Source: Nitrosomonas communis (GTDB taxonomy: Bacteria > Pseudomonadota > Gammaproteobacteria > Burkholderiales > Nitrosomonadaceae). From it: a DNA stretch of 64,000 nt. Below are positions 10,116 through 19,365 of this stretch, one piece after another; position 1 is the stretch's first letter; each line of letters begins with the position of its first letter. The notes below the pieces were generated by a model that ran no database searches, was not told the DNA's origin, and worked only from the letters and a program-made list of their open reading frames with translations. The stretch is from contig NZ_CP011451.1 in NCBI RefSeq assembly GCF_001007935.1, positions 3,348,001 to 3,412,000 of the forward strand, given 5' to 3'. Both the position numbers and the translations under genes were made by a program.

Positions 10116-10901
10116 GTGGATAAGTGCGAGCTTGAGAAGTTGTCGGATGAACGCTATTTATTGGAGCCTATGGATATATTTGTCACGTATCAGTCAGCTG
10201 CGGATTGGTTAAATAATAATCAAGGTGTTCTTGGCTTACTGATATTCGTCTTTACCCTTCTTCTAGGGTGGGTTAGTGGAATATTTTCGGCTTTGCGCCG
10301 GAAACCGAAATTTAAAATCAATCTGATTGACGGGCCGACTTACTGTTGTACTTATCTCACAGGAAAGAGCCACAGAGACTATGAAGTGCACCGAACGGGA
10401 ATAGTTCTTTATCTATCTATTGCGAATGTTAGCTCATCAGCGTCTAGGATCGAGAGAATTTCAGTAGGTTATCACTGGCATCTACGGCCTTTCAGTAGCC
10501 TATGGATGCGAAACACGCTAGGCTGGTTCTGGCTAACAGATCAGGCCATTGCCTTGGAGGACTTCCAAGTTCGCATTGGTAAAAGTATCAAGGTTTATCC
10601 GTTTCTGATACAGAGAAACAATCTTTCTCCAGTAGAGAATAAGACATACCTCGAAGTTGGCAGCGCGACGAGTGGTGTTGTGTATTTCGAGCAAGCTGAT
10701 AGTTGGGGTGGCTGTTTCCCAAGTATTCAAAATGGCCAAGTTAAAGTAAAAGTGAAAATTGAAGATGTATTTGGTAGAAGTCACTTGATGATAGCGTGGA
10801 TACCAGCAGTTTCTTTTGAAGATGCCTGCAAATTCAATCCTTCGTTCGGCAAGACTCTTGCAAATCTACATAGACAGCCCCTTTCCACAGAACAAATCTA
10901 A
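10116..10901 (+). CDS. Hypothetical protein with one N-terminal membrane segment
   Basis: I do not recognise this 261-aa protein. One strong membrane helix is visible near residues 37-58 (GVLGLLIFVFTLLLGWVSGI), followed by basic residues (ALRRKPKFKINL), so the C-terminal 200 residues are probably cytoplasmic. That part is rich in beta-prone segments and has no motif I can name. The frame opens with GTG at 10116. ATG at 10170 (MDIFVTYQSAADW) is an alternative with GGAG only 3 nt upstream. The gene stands alone between lgt and a repeat-rich region. Confidence 0.55.
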   Translation: MDKCELEKLSDERYLLEPMDIFVTYQSAADWLNNNQGVLGLLIFVFTLLLGWVSGIFSALRRKPKFKINLIDGPTYCCTYLTGKSHRDYEVHRTGIVLYLSIANVSSSASRIERISVGYHWHLRPFSSLWMRNTLGWFWLTDQAIALEDFQVRIGKSIKVYPFLIQRNNLSPVENKTYLEVGSATSGVVYFEQADSWGGCFPSIQNGQVKVKVKIEDVFGRSHLMIAWIPAVSFEDACKFNPSFGKTLANLHRQPLSTEQI

Positions 10902-11536
10902 CTGTAGGTTGCAAATGAGGCCGATAATGCTCCTTGGCAAAAGACACATAAGCACGCACATAAGGGCCAATCTTGCGATGAGATATCTAACTTTTTTCTA
11001 TTTTTTTTTAACAACCCGACTGACAGCACCGTAGGGTGCAATAGGCGAACCGTATTGTGCCGTCATGAAAGGTTTAACATTCGGCGCAATACGCTTCGCT
11101 ATTACGCCCTACACGAGCCACACGAGCTGCTAGGCAGGCTCTCTCTTTAAAATATTGAAAGCACAGTATATTTTCCATTATGTGCGGCACCGCACAGACA
11201 GTTTTTAGCTTTGTCACCAAAATTGAAATGCTAGATATGCGTTCGAAGGTATCGCTCATGGGTATGCTTGGGGAACCTTAAACACAGGATAGAAATTGCT
11301 TGGAATATATTAAAAATGGCTGCTCTAGTGAAAGAGAAGTTTAATTGGCCTGTTGAGTAACATTAATATTGAAATCGTTAGCGCCATTATTGGCAGCCTC
11401 CTGTCCTGTTAGGTCTGCTACTTCATCGGACCAGTATGGGCAGTCATAGCAGGAGTTGTTGTGTTATTAATTGTAGTGAAGTGATCGTGAAGCTTAAAGA
11501 ATCAATCCTAACTTTATATGATAAAGGAGAGACATT
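10902..11536. other. Intergenic stretch with a palindromic repeat and a broken small membrane reading frame
   Basis: No intact gene is seen. It contains the inverted repeat at 11029-11117. At about 11348-11485 on the plus strand there is a short hydrophobic frame interrupted by a stop (LLSNINIEIVSAIIGSLLSC, stop, then VCYFIGPVWAVIAGVVVLLI). This may be the relic of a small membrane protein, but the family is not clear to me. Confidence 0.4.
11029..11117. repeat. Imperfect inverted repeat of the GTAGGGTGC...GCACCCTAC type
   Basis: The left arm GTAGGGTGCAATAGGCGAAC and a right arm ending ATTACGCCCTACACG are near reverse complements, separated by a short spacer. Together they could form a long stem. 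Repeats with this GTAGGGTGCG(T)TA core are scattered through many proteobacterial and cyanobacterial genomes. I saw no other copy in this window. Confidence 0.65.
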
Positions 11537-11845
11537 ATGAGCGAGCTAGATGCATACAAACAAAAGCTAGAAGCCGAGATAGAACAAGCAGAAGCTAAAT
11601 TGAAGGACTTGAAAGCCGAAGCGAAGAGTTCTGCAGCCGATGCCCAGATCCGTATGCAATATGATCAACGCACTCAAGAACTTGAACAACATATTGATAA
11701 TGCGAAAGCCAAGCTGAAAGAGCTCGGAGGAGCAGGTGAGGACGCTTGGGAGGAGCTTAAGGAAGGTATAGAAAATGCTTGGGATTCATTAAGGAATGCT
11801 GTGCGAGAGGGCGCCGCCAAAGTGAAAGAGAAATTTAAAGATTAA
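11537..11845 (+). CDS. Small charged coiled-coil protein
   Basis: The 102-aa product is almost entirely helical and highly charged. Heptad-like stretches occupy residues 1-65 (YKQKLEAEIEQAEAKLKDLK; TQELEQHIDNAKAKLKELGG). A second amphipathic helix near the C terminus (WEELKEGIENAWDSLRNAVR) resembles apolipoprotein-like or LEA-like repeats. A clear ribosome-binding site, AAAGGAGAG, precedes the ATG. No signal peptide is seen. Similar small proteins occur in many environmental proteobacteria without an assigned function. A stress or membrane-surface role would be a guess. Confidence 0.7.
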   Translation: MSELDAYKQKLEAEIEQAEAKLKDLKAEAKSSAADAQIRMQYDQRTQELEQHIDNAKAKLKELGGAGEDAWEELKEGIENAWDSLRNAVREGAAKVKEKFKD

Positions 11846-11880
11846 ATACCTCTCTCATATTAAAATCCAGAACATATTCA

Positions 11881-12304
11881 GGGGCAGGAGGCGATCGAAT
11901 TTATTCTTGATTACATGGCAACATTCACAGATTTACGCTTCCAGCCCCGAGCGATCCAATACTTTGATGTGCCCGCGGCTGTAATCAATCAATCCGGCTC
12001 ACTACAATTTTCCAGCAGTCTCTGTAATACCTTCACTACGCCTACCCGGCATATAGGCGAACCCAGCATATAGGCAATCATTTCCTGAGTCATGGTTACT
12101 CAAGGGCAGGAGGCGATCGAATTCATCCTTGACTACATGGTAACATTCACAGACTCGTGCTTCCAGCCCCGATCGATCCAGTACCTTAATGTGCCCACGG
12201 TTGTAATTAATCAATCCTGCTTGCTGCAATTTTCCAGCAGCCTCTGTAATCCCTTCACGGCGTACACCTAGCATATTGGCAATCAATTCCTGAGTCATGG
12301 TTAA
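11881..12304. repeat. Tandem direct duplication (about 200-220 bp) of the 3' end of the Crp/Fnr gene
   Basis: Unit 1 (about 11881-12100) and unit 2 (about 12104-12304) both run from GGCAGGAGGCGATCGAATT to TTTCCTGAGTCATGGTTA, with scattered substitutions between them. Unit 1 also has a small 17-18 bp internal duplication around the word GCATATAGGC. The intact regulator uses unit 2 and then reads into unit 1. Confidence 0.9.
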
Positions 12305-12805
12305 CTCGTTTGAATGAAGCCGGTCAATGCTGAGCAGCAGCCTCCGGCAAAGTTGCTGGCCTACCGAATGATGCCGATTACAAACTGCAGTTTGAGCCAT
12401 TTGAGCAATGAGTGCCTGGGTGTAGCGCAACAATAAATGAAGTAGCGCATCATGGCGGTTAAATTCCTGCATAAACAAAGGTTGCCGTATCCGATAGGCG
12501 TAACCCGCACTCTGCACTAAAGCTCGATTAGTCATGGTTCCGCCGCCCATGAATAACGTAATCCCGATTGCACCCTCATTGCCGATAATGGCGGTTTCTG
12601 AAGACCCTCCGTCTTTCATGGCGTGAAGCTGCGATACGATGCAATCCGTAGGGAAATAGACGAAATGCAACTTTTCTCCTGGTTCATAAAGAATATCACC
12701 ACAGCTCATCTGGGCCAGCTCTAGATGAGGTAGAAGACGTTCATATTCGGTTGAGGGTAAAGCATTGAGCAGTTGGTTTTGTCGGGGGCTTGGTATGTTA
12801 ATCAT
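12002..12805 (-). CDS. Crp/Fnr-family transcription regulator with an altered C terminus
   Basis: This protein of about 267 aa has an N-terminal cyclic-nucleotide-binding-like domain (about residues 15-130; GDILYEPGEKLHFVYFPTDC) and a C-terminal winged helix. The DNA-reading helix lies around ELTMTQELIANMLGVRREGI. No cysteines are arranged as in Fnr, so an Fe-S sensor is unlikely. ATG at 12805 follows GGGAGGAG, a strong ribosome-binding site, and is preferred over an upstream TTG. After the normal end (DEFDRLLPL) the frame continues into a duplicated 3' copy and adds a second partial recognition helix (RRSEGITETAGKL), then stops. About 30 residues are therefore extra. Whether the protein still binds DNA cannot be told. 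Confidence 0.85.
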   Translation of the reverse strand: MINIPSPRQNQLLNALPSTEYERLLPHLELAQMSCGDILYEPGEKLHFVYFPTDCIVSQLHAMKDGGSSETAIIGNEGAIGITLFMGGGTMTNRALVQSAGYAYRIRQPLFMQEFNRHDALLHLLLRYTQALIAQMAQTAVCNRHHSVGQQLCRRLLLSIDRLHSNELTMTQELIANMLGVRREGITEAAGKLQQAGLINYNRGHIKVLDRSGLEARVCECYHVVKDEFDRLLPLSNHDSGNDCLYAGFAYMPGRRSEGITETAGKL

Positions 12806-13417
12806 AATTTCTACTCCTCCCAATAAAGTAAGGTGCTATAGCTCTAATAAACTTATTAAATTAGTAGAAAACTAAGGGCCTTGATTATGAATTAAACTCA
12901 GCTCTGTCCTGTAACGCAGAGCATTCTGATCTTCAAGTTGTCAATAGGCTATCAAGTCTCTGCCAAGCGTAACGGGTGCTGACAATTCAACTCAATCACC
13001 GTCAGTAGAATTATCCTAAAAAGTTTTCAGGATAATGTGTGATACCGTACAGATAATGCCCAATCATACCTTTAAACTGTTAGTGACATTTTCCCTCAAG
13101 GAGGTTTCATGAATACCGCAACCTAACTTGTGTTAACACTGATGAAAGGGATATTAATTTTGTGAGTACCGAGATAATTTTTAATTATCTTATGGCTGTC
13201 AATTTAACTGCCAACAGGTATTTTGGAATTAATACAGTATCGTTTTGTGTGAAGCAAGCTCCTCCAAAAATACATGTACAAATTATGGGACAATATCATT
13301 TTCTGACAGTTCCCTTATTATGTATTTATCTGCTTGAGATGCGATTGCAATCTTTTCATTTTTATTGCTAAAGGATAAATAATAGGAAAGTGATTGAGTT
13401 CTTGCTCTTGTGAATAA
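12806..13417. other. Gene-poor stretch upstream of the Crp/Fnr gene
   Basis: The first part probably holds the promoter of the regulator. A strong ribosome-binding site (CAAGGAGGTTTC) near 13099 precedes an ATG that closes after five codons. No longer gene with family features is visible before the IS630 relic starts. Confidence 0.35.
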
Positions 13418-14134
13418 AACGGGGGAGATATTCAAGCGTATGCCCGGCATTGGCAATGGTGATTTTGATATCCTGCCGTTTGTGGAAGGTCGCGTTGTCC
13501 ATGACAATCACGCAAGCGGACAGGAGCTTGGGCATAAGGTTCTGCGTCACCTACGCATAGAAGATGTCAGCGTTGATATTAGTGGTAAACAGGTCCATGG
13601 TCAGGAGCGCTCCTTTGATCAGAGCGCCGATCACATTGGTGCCACCTGTTGCATGCCAGTCTTTTACACCATGACAGCGTTCACCCACAGGCGCATAGCC
13701 ATGCGTACACGGCATGTCATGCGCAAAGCCGCTTTCATCAAGGTAAACGATGACGCGACCTTCGCGCTCATAGCCTTCAATTTTTTTCTGGAAGATACGC
13801 CGCTCTTCTTCGCTGGCCTTTGGATGACGCAGGCTTTTTTTTATAAGTCACATCCAGACGCTTTAAAGCGTGATTGATGCCTTGAGTACTGACGCCAAAC
13901 CGTTTGGCGCGCTCGTACTGATACGCGTCTGGATAATTCTTGACGTCTTGCGCCAACATCTCCATGTCGATCTTGGTTGCAGGCTTGTTACGAGTTGTCC
14001 TGGGATCCGGAGTTTTGATCCAGCGCATCACGCTGGCTACCCCTACACAAAAACGCTGCGCCACTTGCGCAATTGAAAGGTTCTCCTTCTTGCGAACAGA
14101 TCATACTTTACGGCGAAATGATATCGGATAAGTC
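13418..14134 (-). pseudogene. IS630 transposase, copy 1, disrupted
   Basis: The frame would start at about 14134 (MTYPISFRRKV), but codon 12 is TGA where copy 2 has a leucine codon. The N-terminal helix-turn-helix half (NLSIAQVAQRFCVGVASVMR) reads on to 13777. The catalytic half is in another frame after a run of eight A (T on the plus strand, at about 13835-13842). It keeps VIVMDNATFHKRQDI, including the aspartate of the second DDE motif, and ends at GHTLEYLP. The start is broken and the 3' end missing, so it is dead. Confidence 0.88.
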
Positions 14135-14173
14135 ATCCATAAATTACAATCAATTTATTGGGGATATGCTATA
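13418..14173 (-). mobile_element. Truncated IS630-family element, copy 1
   Basis: The right end (CCCC/ATA...GCTATA type, ending at about 14173) matches the right end of the second copy at 19402. The other end is missing: homology stops near 13418, within the catalytic region. About 120 bp of transposase and the left terminal repeat are lost. The sequence is closely similar to copy 2 at 18515-19402. Confidence 0.85.
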
Positions 14174-14237
14174 CAATGACTAATCCCTTTTCAACTTGTT
14201 GCTAGAGCGTGTTGAACATTACCGAGTAGAGTTTGCT

Positions 14238-14741
14238 ATGAATCGGAAGAAATACAGGAATATAAAACCAGGTGGGAAGCAAATACATAATGATGCATCC
14301 GCCCAAAATTTCGCGATGCTTCTTCGTAATCACATCCCGCCTTTTGTGATCGCTCAATTGAGACCAATTAAGGAAAAATTACGAAATAACGCACAAGGAT
14401 TTGCCGAAACCGAATGGACAGCAGCCTTGCATGCGGAGATTTCGAGTGCAGCAGTATCGAATGACACGGAGTGGAAAGATTGGAGCAACAAGTACCTAAC
14501 TGCCTTTGCTAAAATGGATGATTCAGGCTTTACTGACTCTTTCAAGCAAATTCCCGATCCACCGCCAGAGCCGCCGGAATTGTGGTTGAGGTTAGCCACG
14601 CAGGCGAAAGAGGCAGGAAATAAAGGAATAGCGGCTTGCTTGCTACTATACACGCTAGCCTGCGCACGTGCCCTGCGAGAGTTTCGGGTTGGCAAGCACA
14701 CAAATGGTGACGAACCTAATTTTACCCAACGAGAAGGTTAA
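14238..14741 (+). CDS. Hypothetical protein
   Basis: I do not recognise this protein of about 167 aa. It starts with a basic segment (MNRKKYRNIKPGGKQIHND). A central proline-rich piece (IPDPPPEPPELWLRLA) and a C-terminal helix rich in alanine and cysteine follow (GIAACLLLYTLACARALREF). The frame opens upstream with TTG at 14196, but ATG at 14238 is the more usual start. It lies between the IS630 relic and the 3' end of ppsR, and may itself be a passenger or a truncated gene. Confidence 0.45.
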   Translation: MNRKKYRNIKPGGKQIHNDASAQNFAMLLRNHIPPFVIAQLRPIKEKLRNNAQGFAETEWTAALHAEISSAAVSNDTEWKDWSNKYLTAFAKMDDSGFTDSFKQIPDPPPEPPELWLRLATQAKEAGNKGIAACLLLYTLACARALREFRVGKHTNGDEPNFTQREG

Positions 14742-14754
14742 GAAAACGCTCGTT

Positions 14755-14874
14755 CTAACCATACAGCTGTCTTTTCAAACCACTGCGCTCAAGGATATTG
14801 GTGCTAATTTCTTCAATAGAAATGTGCGTTGTATCCAGGTAGGGAATATGAAATAGTTGAAACAAGGATTCCTG
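14755..14874 (-). pseudogene. ppsR: Detached C-terminal tail of ppsR after an in-frame stop
   Basis: Directly after the TGA at 14875-14877 the same frame continues as QESLFQLFHIPYLDTTHISI, then EEISTNILERSGLKRQLYG, and stops at 14755. This matches the normal PpsR C terminus (IPFINTT..SIEEIS..I type). One nonsense change therefore separates it from the main frame. Confidence 0.8.
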
Positions 14875-15585
14875 TCATTTAATTTCAAGTTGACACTGGG
14901 CGAGCGATGCATACTGACTTTGAGGGCGACGTTCTTGGCGAATAAAATGCAATTGTGCCACGTTGAGTGTCAAGCCAAAGAGCTTGTTTCTGACAGATTC
15001 AAGTACTTTGGGAAGTTGGTTAGCAGACATATCTTCCTGCGTGAACGGATAATTTGCGGCAACAATACCGTATTGTAATGCTAGATAAAGACAGGTAGGG
15101 GTTTTACCGGTGCGGGAAACACCCACCAGAATAATGTCTGCTTCGGTAAAATTTTTTGGATTAACGCCATCATCGTGCGCCAACGCGTAATTGAGCGCTG
15201 AAATCCGCTTGAAATAGGACAGAGATTGCTGAAGACCATGAGCGCGTCCAACCATTCGGGCAGAGAGTTGCTGAAGTTCTTGCTCGATTGAGCTAATAAA
15301 TGTTTCAAAAAAATCATACACTCGGCAGTTTGCCTGTTGGATCACTTCCAGGATATCCTCTCTAAGCAAGGTACTAAAAACTAATGGTCGATGGCCATCA
15401 GATTCGGCAGCACGATTAATTCGTTCCACCAAAGTCCGGGCTTTTGCCATATTATCCAGAAAGGGAACGTTGATTTTTTTCCATTCAATCCCGTCAAACT
15501 GGGTCAATAAGCTGTGCCCAAGCGTTTCCGCAGTGATGCCGGTACGATCCGACAAATAGAAGACAGTACGCTTCTGTTTGTTCAC
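14875..15585 (-). CDS. ppsR: PEP synthase regulatory protein (bifunctional kinase/phosphorylase), C-terminally truncated
   Basis: PpsR inactivates and reactivates PEP synthase by ADP-dependent phosphorylation and Pi-dependent dephosphorylation of a threonine. The N terminus RTVFYLSDRTGITAETLGHS and the P-loop-like GVSRTGKTPTCLYLALQYG are diagnostic. The annotated frame is 236 aa because of an in-frame TGA. The family is about 270 aa, and the missing 39 residues are intact downstream. The start is GTG at 15585, overlapping the TAG of ppsA by one base, so translation is probably coupled. Either the gene is a recent nonsense mutant, or the TGA is read through, or it is a sequencing error. Confidence 0.88.
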   Translation of the reverse strand: MNKQKRTVFYLSDRTGITAETLGHSLLTQFDGIEWKKINVPFLDNMAKARTLVERINRAAESDGHRPLVFSTLLREDILEVIQQANCRVYDFFETFISSIEQELQQLSARMVGRAHGLQQSLSYFKRISALNYALAHDDGVNPKNFTEADIILVGVSRTGKTPTCLYLALQYGIVAANYPFTQEDMSANQLPKVLESVRNKLFGLTLNVAQLHFIRQERRPQSQYASLAQCQLEIK

Positions 15586-17954
15586 TATTTGTTCAACTTG
15601 GCGAGATGCAGCCAGGTATCCACAACGGTATCGGGATTCAGCGATAAACTCCCAATCCCCTGCTCAACCAGCCAAACTGCAAAATCAGGATAATCAGACG
15701 GCGCCTGACCACAGATACCGATATATTTACCTTGTTCGCGACAAGCGTCGATCGCCATCTTCAGAATCTTTTTAACGGCCGCGTTGCGCTCATCGAATAA
15801 GTGGGATACCAGACTGGAATCACGATCGATGCCCAGCGCCAACTGAGTCATATCATTTGAACCAATGGAAAAGCCGTCAAAATATTGCAAAAACTCTTCT
15901 GCCAGCACCGCGTTGGAAGGAATCTCACACATCATAATCAAACGTAAACCATTCTGGCCACGCGCCAGCCCGTGCGAGGCAAGCAGTTCCGTAACTTGCC
16001 GGGCTTCTTCCACAGTACGGCAAAACGGGATCATGACCTCAACATTAGTCAGCCCCATCTCATCGCGTATCTTACGCAGCGCCCGGCATTCCAGCTCAAA
16101 ACAATCACGAAACGCGTTTGCCAGGTAGCGTGATGCTCCACGAAAACCAATCATGGGATTCTCTTCGCATGGTTCATAACGTTCCCCACCGAGCAGATTG
16201 GCGTACTCATTGGATTTAAAGTCGGACGTGCGCACGATCACAGGGTGGGGATGAAAGGCTGCGGCCAAAGTAGCAACCCCTTCCACCAGTTTATCCACAT
16301 AAAAGCTGACGGGATCAGCATAACCGGTTATACGTTGCCCAATCTCATCTTTCAATTCCTGCGGTAATTGCTCAAACTCCAGCAATGCTTTCGGATGGAT
16401 GCCGATCATATTATTAATGATAAATTCCAGTCGCGCCAACCCAACCCCTTGATTGGGCAAACGGGAAAAGGAAAATGCATGGGATGGGTTACCGACATTC
16501 ATCATGATTTTAACGGGTAGATCGGGCAGTTTGCCGATATCGGCAGTCGTGTGCTCAAACTTGAGTAATCCTTCATAAACATAACCGGTATCTCCTTCAG
16601 AGCAGGAAATAGTGGTTTCCACTCCATCCTTGATTTGTGTCGTAGCATCGCCACAACCCACCACTGCCGGAATCCCTAGTTCGCGTGCCACAATCGCAGC
16701 GTGACACGTGCGCCCTCCACGATTGGTAACAATAGCGGCTGCCCGTTTCATGATTGGTTCCCAATCCGGATCAGTCATATCGGTAACCAGCACCTCTCCT
16801 GTTTGAAGGTGTTGCATCTGGTCAGTATGCATGATCAGACGCGCCACCCCCTGTCCTATTTTTTGCCCGATGGCGCGGCCTTCAGTCAATACCTTTCCTT
16901 GCTCACTTAATTTGAAATGCTCTACTGTGAGGCTCTTTCGGCTTTCAACCGTTTCTGGGCGAGCCTGGACAATATAAAGCTGCTTATCGAGTCCATCCAG
17001 CGCCCATTCAATATCCATTGGACGGCCATAATGCTTCTCAATGAGTAACGCCTGCTGTGCCAGTGCTTCCACTTGCGCATCAGACAAGCAGAAAAGCTGG
17101 CGGCGCTTGACTTCAACATCACGTATCAGCGTGGATGCGCCCTGCTCACCTTTTTCATCATAAATCATTTCAATGGCCTTAGCCCCTAAACGTCGCGAAA
17201 GAACGGACGCACGGCCTGCCTCCAACCCTCGCTTATAAACATAAAATTCATCCGGATTGACCTTTCCCTGCACAATGGTTTCTCCTAAACCATAAGTTGC
17301 CGTGAGGAAAATCACATCCCGAAACCCTGATTCGGTGTCCAGTGTAAATATCACACCACTCGCGCCCAGGTCGCTACGCACCATTTTCTGAATTCCTGCG
17401 GACAGATGTACCTTATCATGCTGAAATTTATGGTGAACGCGATAAGCGATAGCGCGATCGTTATATAACGATGCAAACACAATTTTGATCGCCGCAAAAA
17501 TTTGATCGAGGCCATGCACATTCAACAAAGTTTCCTGTTGCCCTGCAAATGAGGCATCAGCCAAATCTTCAGCCGTTGCTGACGAACGTACGGCAAAGGA
17601 AATAGCATCATCGCTATCAGCCACCAATTGCTGATAGGCCTGAGTTATTGCTTGCAGCAAAGCATCGGGCAATGTGGCAGCCAGTAACCAATTACGAATC
17701 GTTTTGCCTGTAGTGGTCAGCGCGTTGATATCACTGACATCCAGTTTATCCAGTAATTGCTTAATGCGCTCAGTGAGGCCATTACTTGCCAGAAAATCAC
17801 GATAGGCGTGCGTGGTGGTGGCAAAACCATTCGGGACATTGACCCCTGCTTTGCTAAGGTGGCTGATCATCTCGCCTAATGAGGCATTCTTACCACCCAC
17901 AATGCCAAGATCATCCTTACTCAACTGGTCAAACCACATAATATAGTTATTCAT
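15585..17954 (-). CDS. ppsA: Phosphoenolpyruvate synthase (pyruvate, water dikinase)
   Basis: PpsA converts pyruvate, ATP and water to PEP, AMP and phosphate, feeding gluconeogenesis. In an autotroph it supplies PEP from pyruvate. The protein is about 789 aa. It has an N-terminal ATP-grasp domain (LGIVGGKNASLGEMISHLSK), a swivelling phosphohistidine domain (AAIVTNRGGRTCHAAIVARE, with catalytic His in TCHA) and a C-terminal PEP-binding barrel (GFRGASRYL; FSIGSNDMTQLALGIDRDS). ATG at 17954 is preceded by AGGAGG at ideal spacing, so the 22 upstream codons are rejected. ppsR follows immediately. Confidence 0.96.
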   Translation of the reverse strand: MNNYIMWFDQLSKDDLGIVGGKNASLGEMISHLSKAGVNVPNGFATTTHAYRDFLASNGLTERIKQLLDKLDVSDINALTTTGKTIRNWLLAATLPDALLQAITQAYQQLVADSDDAISFAVRSSATAEDLADASFAGQQETLLNVHGLDQIFAAIKIVFASLYNDRAIAYRVHHKFQHDKVHLSAGIQKMVRSDLGASGVIFTLDTESGFRDVIFLTATYGLGETIVQGKVNPDEFYVYKRGLEAGRASVLSRRLGAKAIEMIYDEKGEQGASTLIRDVEVKRRQLFCLSDAQVEALAQQALLIEKHYGRPMDIEWALDGLDKQLYIVQARPETVESRKSLTVEHFKLSEQGKVLTEGRAIGQKIGQGVARLIMHTDQMQHLQTGEVLVTDMTDPDWEPIMKRAAAIVTNRGGRTCHAAIVARELGIPAVVGCGDATTQIKDGVETTISCSEGDTGYVYEGLLKFEHTTADIGKLPDLPVKIMMNVGNPSHAFSFSRLPNQGVGLARLEFIINNMIGIHPKALLEFEQLPQELKDEIGQRITGYADPVSFYVDKLVEGVATLAAAFHPHPVIVRTSDFKSNEYANLLGGERYEPCEENPMIGFRGASRYLANAFRDCFELECRALRKIRDEMGLTNVEVMIPFCRTVEEARQVTELLASHGLARGQNGLRLIMMCEIPSNAVLAEEFLQYFDGFSIGSNDMTQLALGIDRDSSLVSHLFDERNAAVKKILKMAIDACREQGKYIGICGQAPSDYPDFAVWLVEQGIGSLSLNPDTVVDTWLHLAKLNK

Positions 17955-18514
17955 TATGACCTCCTGATTTTTGGGATAAAAGTCTCCAGTTACCATCATT
18001 ATAACTACGGATGTGGGCACTCCGTGAATGTCTTCTCATTCAGAATGCGATCCAGCTAACAGTTCATCTTGTGCCTGATCTTTTTAACAGCCATAGCCTA
18101 CCCACACCCCGGCGTCAAAGGGAGTCAGCTTGATGCGGGACCATTGACTTATTGGCTCAACAAAAGTTGACCCGGTAAAGTACATTGATCATTACACCAT
18201 GGCGATACTGGATTCCAATCCAGTCCATGATCTCAGAATAGCATTTTGAATATTTCATCTGAGCTAGGCCACAACTTAGGCAATACTGAATATTTGGCTT
18301 GGGATCATTACTAAGTGATGCATCAGGTGTAACGGTTGCCGTTACCATATATAAAAGGTTCTTATAAAGGCACCACCACCTGCGCGTGAAATAGCTTCTG
18401 CTGTGGCTCAGTCTCAGTTCTTATCAAACTCTGCCAGAGAATATCCACAGCCGAAAAGATACCAGCCATACGATAAAGCACCGATTCAGCTGGCCCAAGG
18501 ATAGCAACAATTGA
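17955..18514. other. Gene-poor stretch between ppsA and IS630 copy 2
   Basis: This holds the ppsA upstream region, then about 400 bp without a recognisable gene. Short open frames on the minus strand show no family features. Sequence interrupted by the IS insertion may have been a gene once, but I cannot identify it. Confidence 0.35.
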
Positions 18515-18539
18515 TATAGCAGATCCCATATAAAATGAT

Positions 18540-18944
18540 TTAAATTTCATAAGCGGCAAAGAGCTGCTCGATGGAACAACCTTCCTTTTTTCTGATGGCT
18601 TTGGCCTGAGCCCATTTGGGTTCAATGTCATTTAAGTCAGGGGAATAAGGCGGTAGGTATTCAAGTGTATGCCCGGCATTGGCAATGGCGGTTTGGATAT
18701 CCTGCCGTTTATGAAAGGTTGCGTTGTCCATGACAATCACGCAAGCGGGCAAAAGTTTAGGCAACAGGTCCTGCGTTATCCACGCATAGAAAATGTCAGC
18801 GGTGATATTGGCGATGAACAGACTTATGGTCAGCAGCGTCTTTCCGATGAGAGCGCCAATCACATTGGTTCGACCTCGTGCATGCCAGTCTTTTACGCTA
18901 TGGACGCGCTCACCCACTGGCGCATAGCCATGCGTGCGTGGCAT
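18540..18944 (-). CDS. IS630 transposase, catalytic half
   Basis: This frame carries the DDE catalytic domain. The track-style ATG gives MPRTHGYAPVGERV, but the frame is open further upstream to about 19070 and includes GRVIVYLDESGFAHDMPRTH with the first aspartate and QQKIEDYE before it. The second aspartate is in PACVIVMDNATFHKRQDIQ, and the final glutamate in YSPDLNDIEPKWAQAKAIRK. All three catalytic positions are present. Translation as one protein with the N-terminal half needs a frame change at the run of eight A near 19063-19070. Confidence 0.85.
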   Translation of the reverse strand: MPRTHGYAPVGERVHSVKDWHARGRTNVIGALIGKTLLTISLFIANITADIFYAWITQDLLPKLLPACVIVMDNATFHKRQDIQTAIANAGHTLEYLPPYSPDLNDIEPKWAQAKAIRKKEGCSIEQLFAAYEI

Positions 18945-19005
18945 GTCGTGCGCAAAGCCGCTTTCATCAAGGTAGACGATAACGCGGCCTGCTCGCTCAT
19001 AGTCT

Positions 19006-19365
19006 TCAATTTTTTGCTGGAAGATACGCCGCTCTTCTTCGCTGGCTTTGGGGTGACACAGGCTTTTTTTTATAAGTCACACTCAGACGCTTTAAAGCAT
19101 GATTAATGCCTTGCTTGCTGACACCCAACCGTTTGGCGCGCTCGTACTGATACGCGTCCGGATAATTCTTGATGTCCTGCGCCAGCATTTCCATGTTGAT
19201 CCTGGTGGCAGGTTTGTTGCGGGTGGTCTTGGGATCGGGAGTTTTGATCCAACGCATCACGCTGGCGACCCCTACACCAAAACGCTTGGCCACTTGCGCG
19301 ATTGAGAGGTTCTCCTTCTCACGAACGGATAATACTTTACGGCGAAATAATATCGGATAGGTCAT
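19006..19365 (-). CDS. IS630 transposase, N-terminal DNA-binding half
   Basis: The 119-aa frame has two helix-turn-helix segments. The first is NLSIAQVAKRFGVGVASVMR and the second YQYERAKRLGVSKQGINHAL. It reaches TYKKKP and then runs out of the family frame at a stretch of eight A on the coding strand. The next 14 or so residues (VSPQSQRRRAAYLPAKN) are out of frame. One base fewer in that run would restore SLCHPKASEEERRIFQQKI, the expected continuation. Confidence 0.85.
   Translation of the reverse strand: MTYPILFRRKVLSVREKENLSIAQVAKRFGVGVASVMRWIKTPDPKTTRNKPATRINMEMLAQDIKNYPDAYQYERAKRLGVSKQGINHALKRLSVTYKKKPVSPQSQRRRAAYLPAKN

Noticed and set aside
13099..13130. Strong ribosome-binding site followed by ATG
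   Set aside because: The frame closes after five codons; no leader-peptide context is evident.
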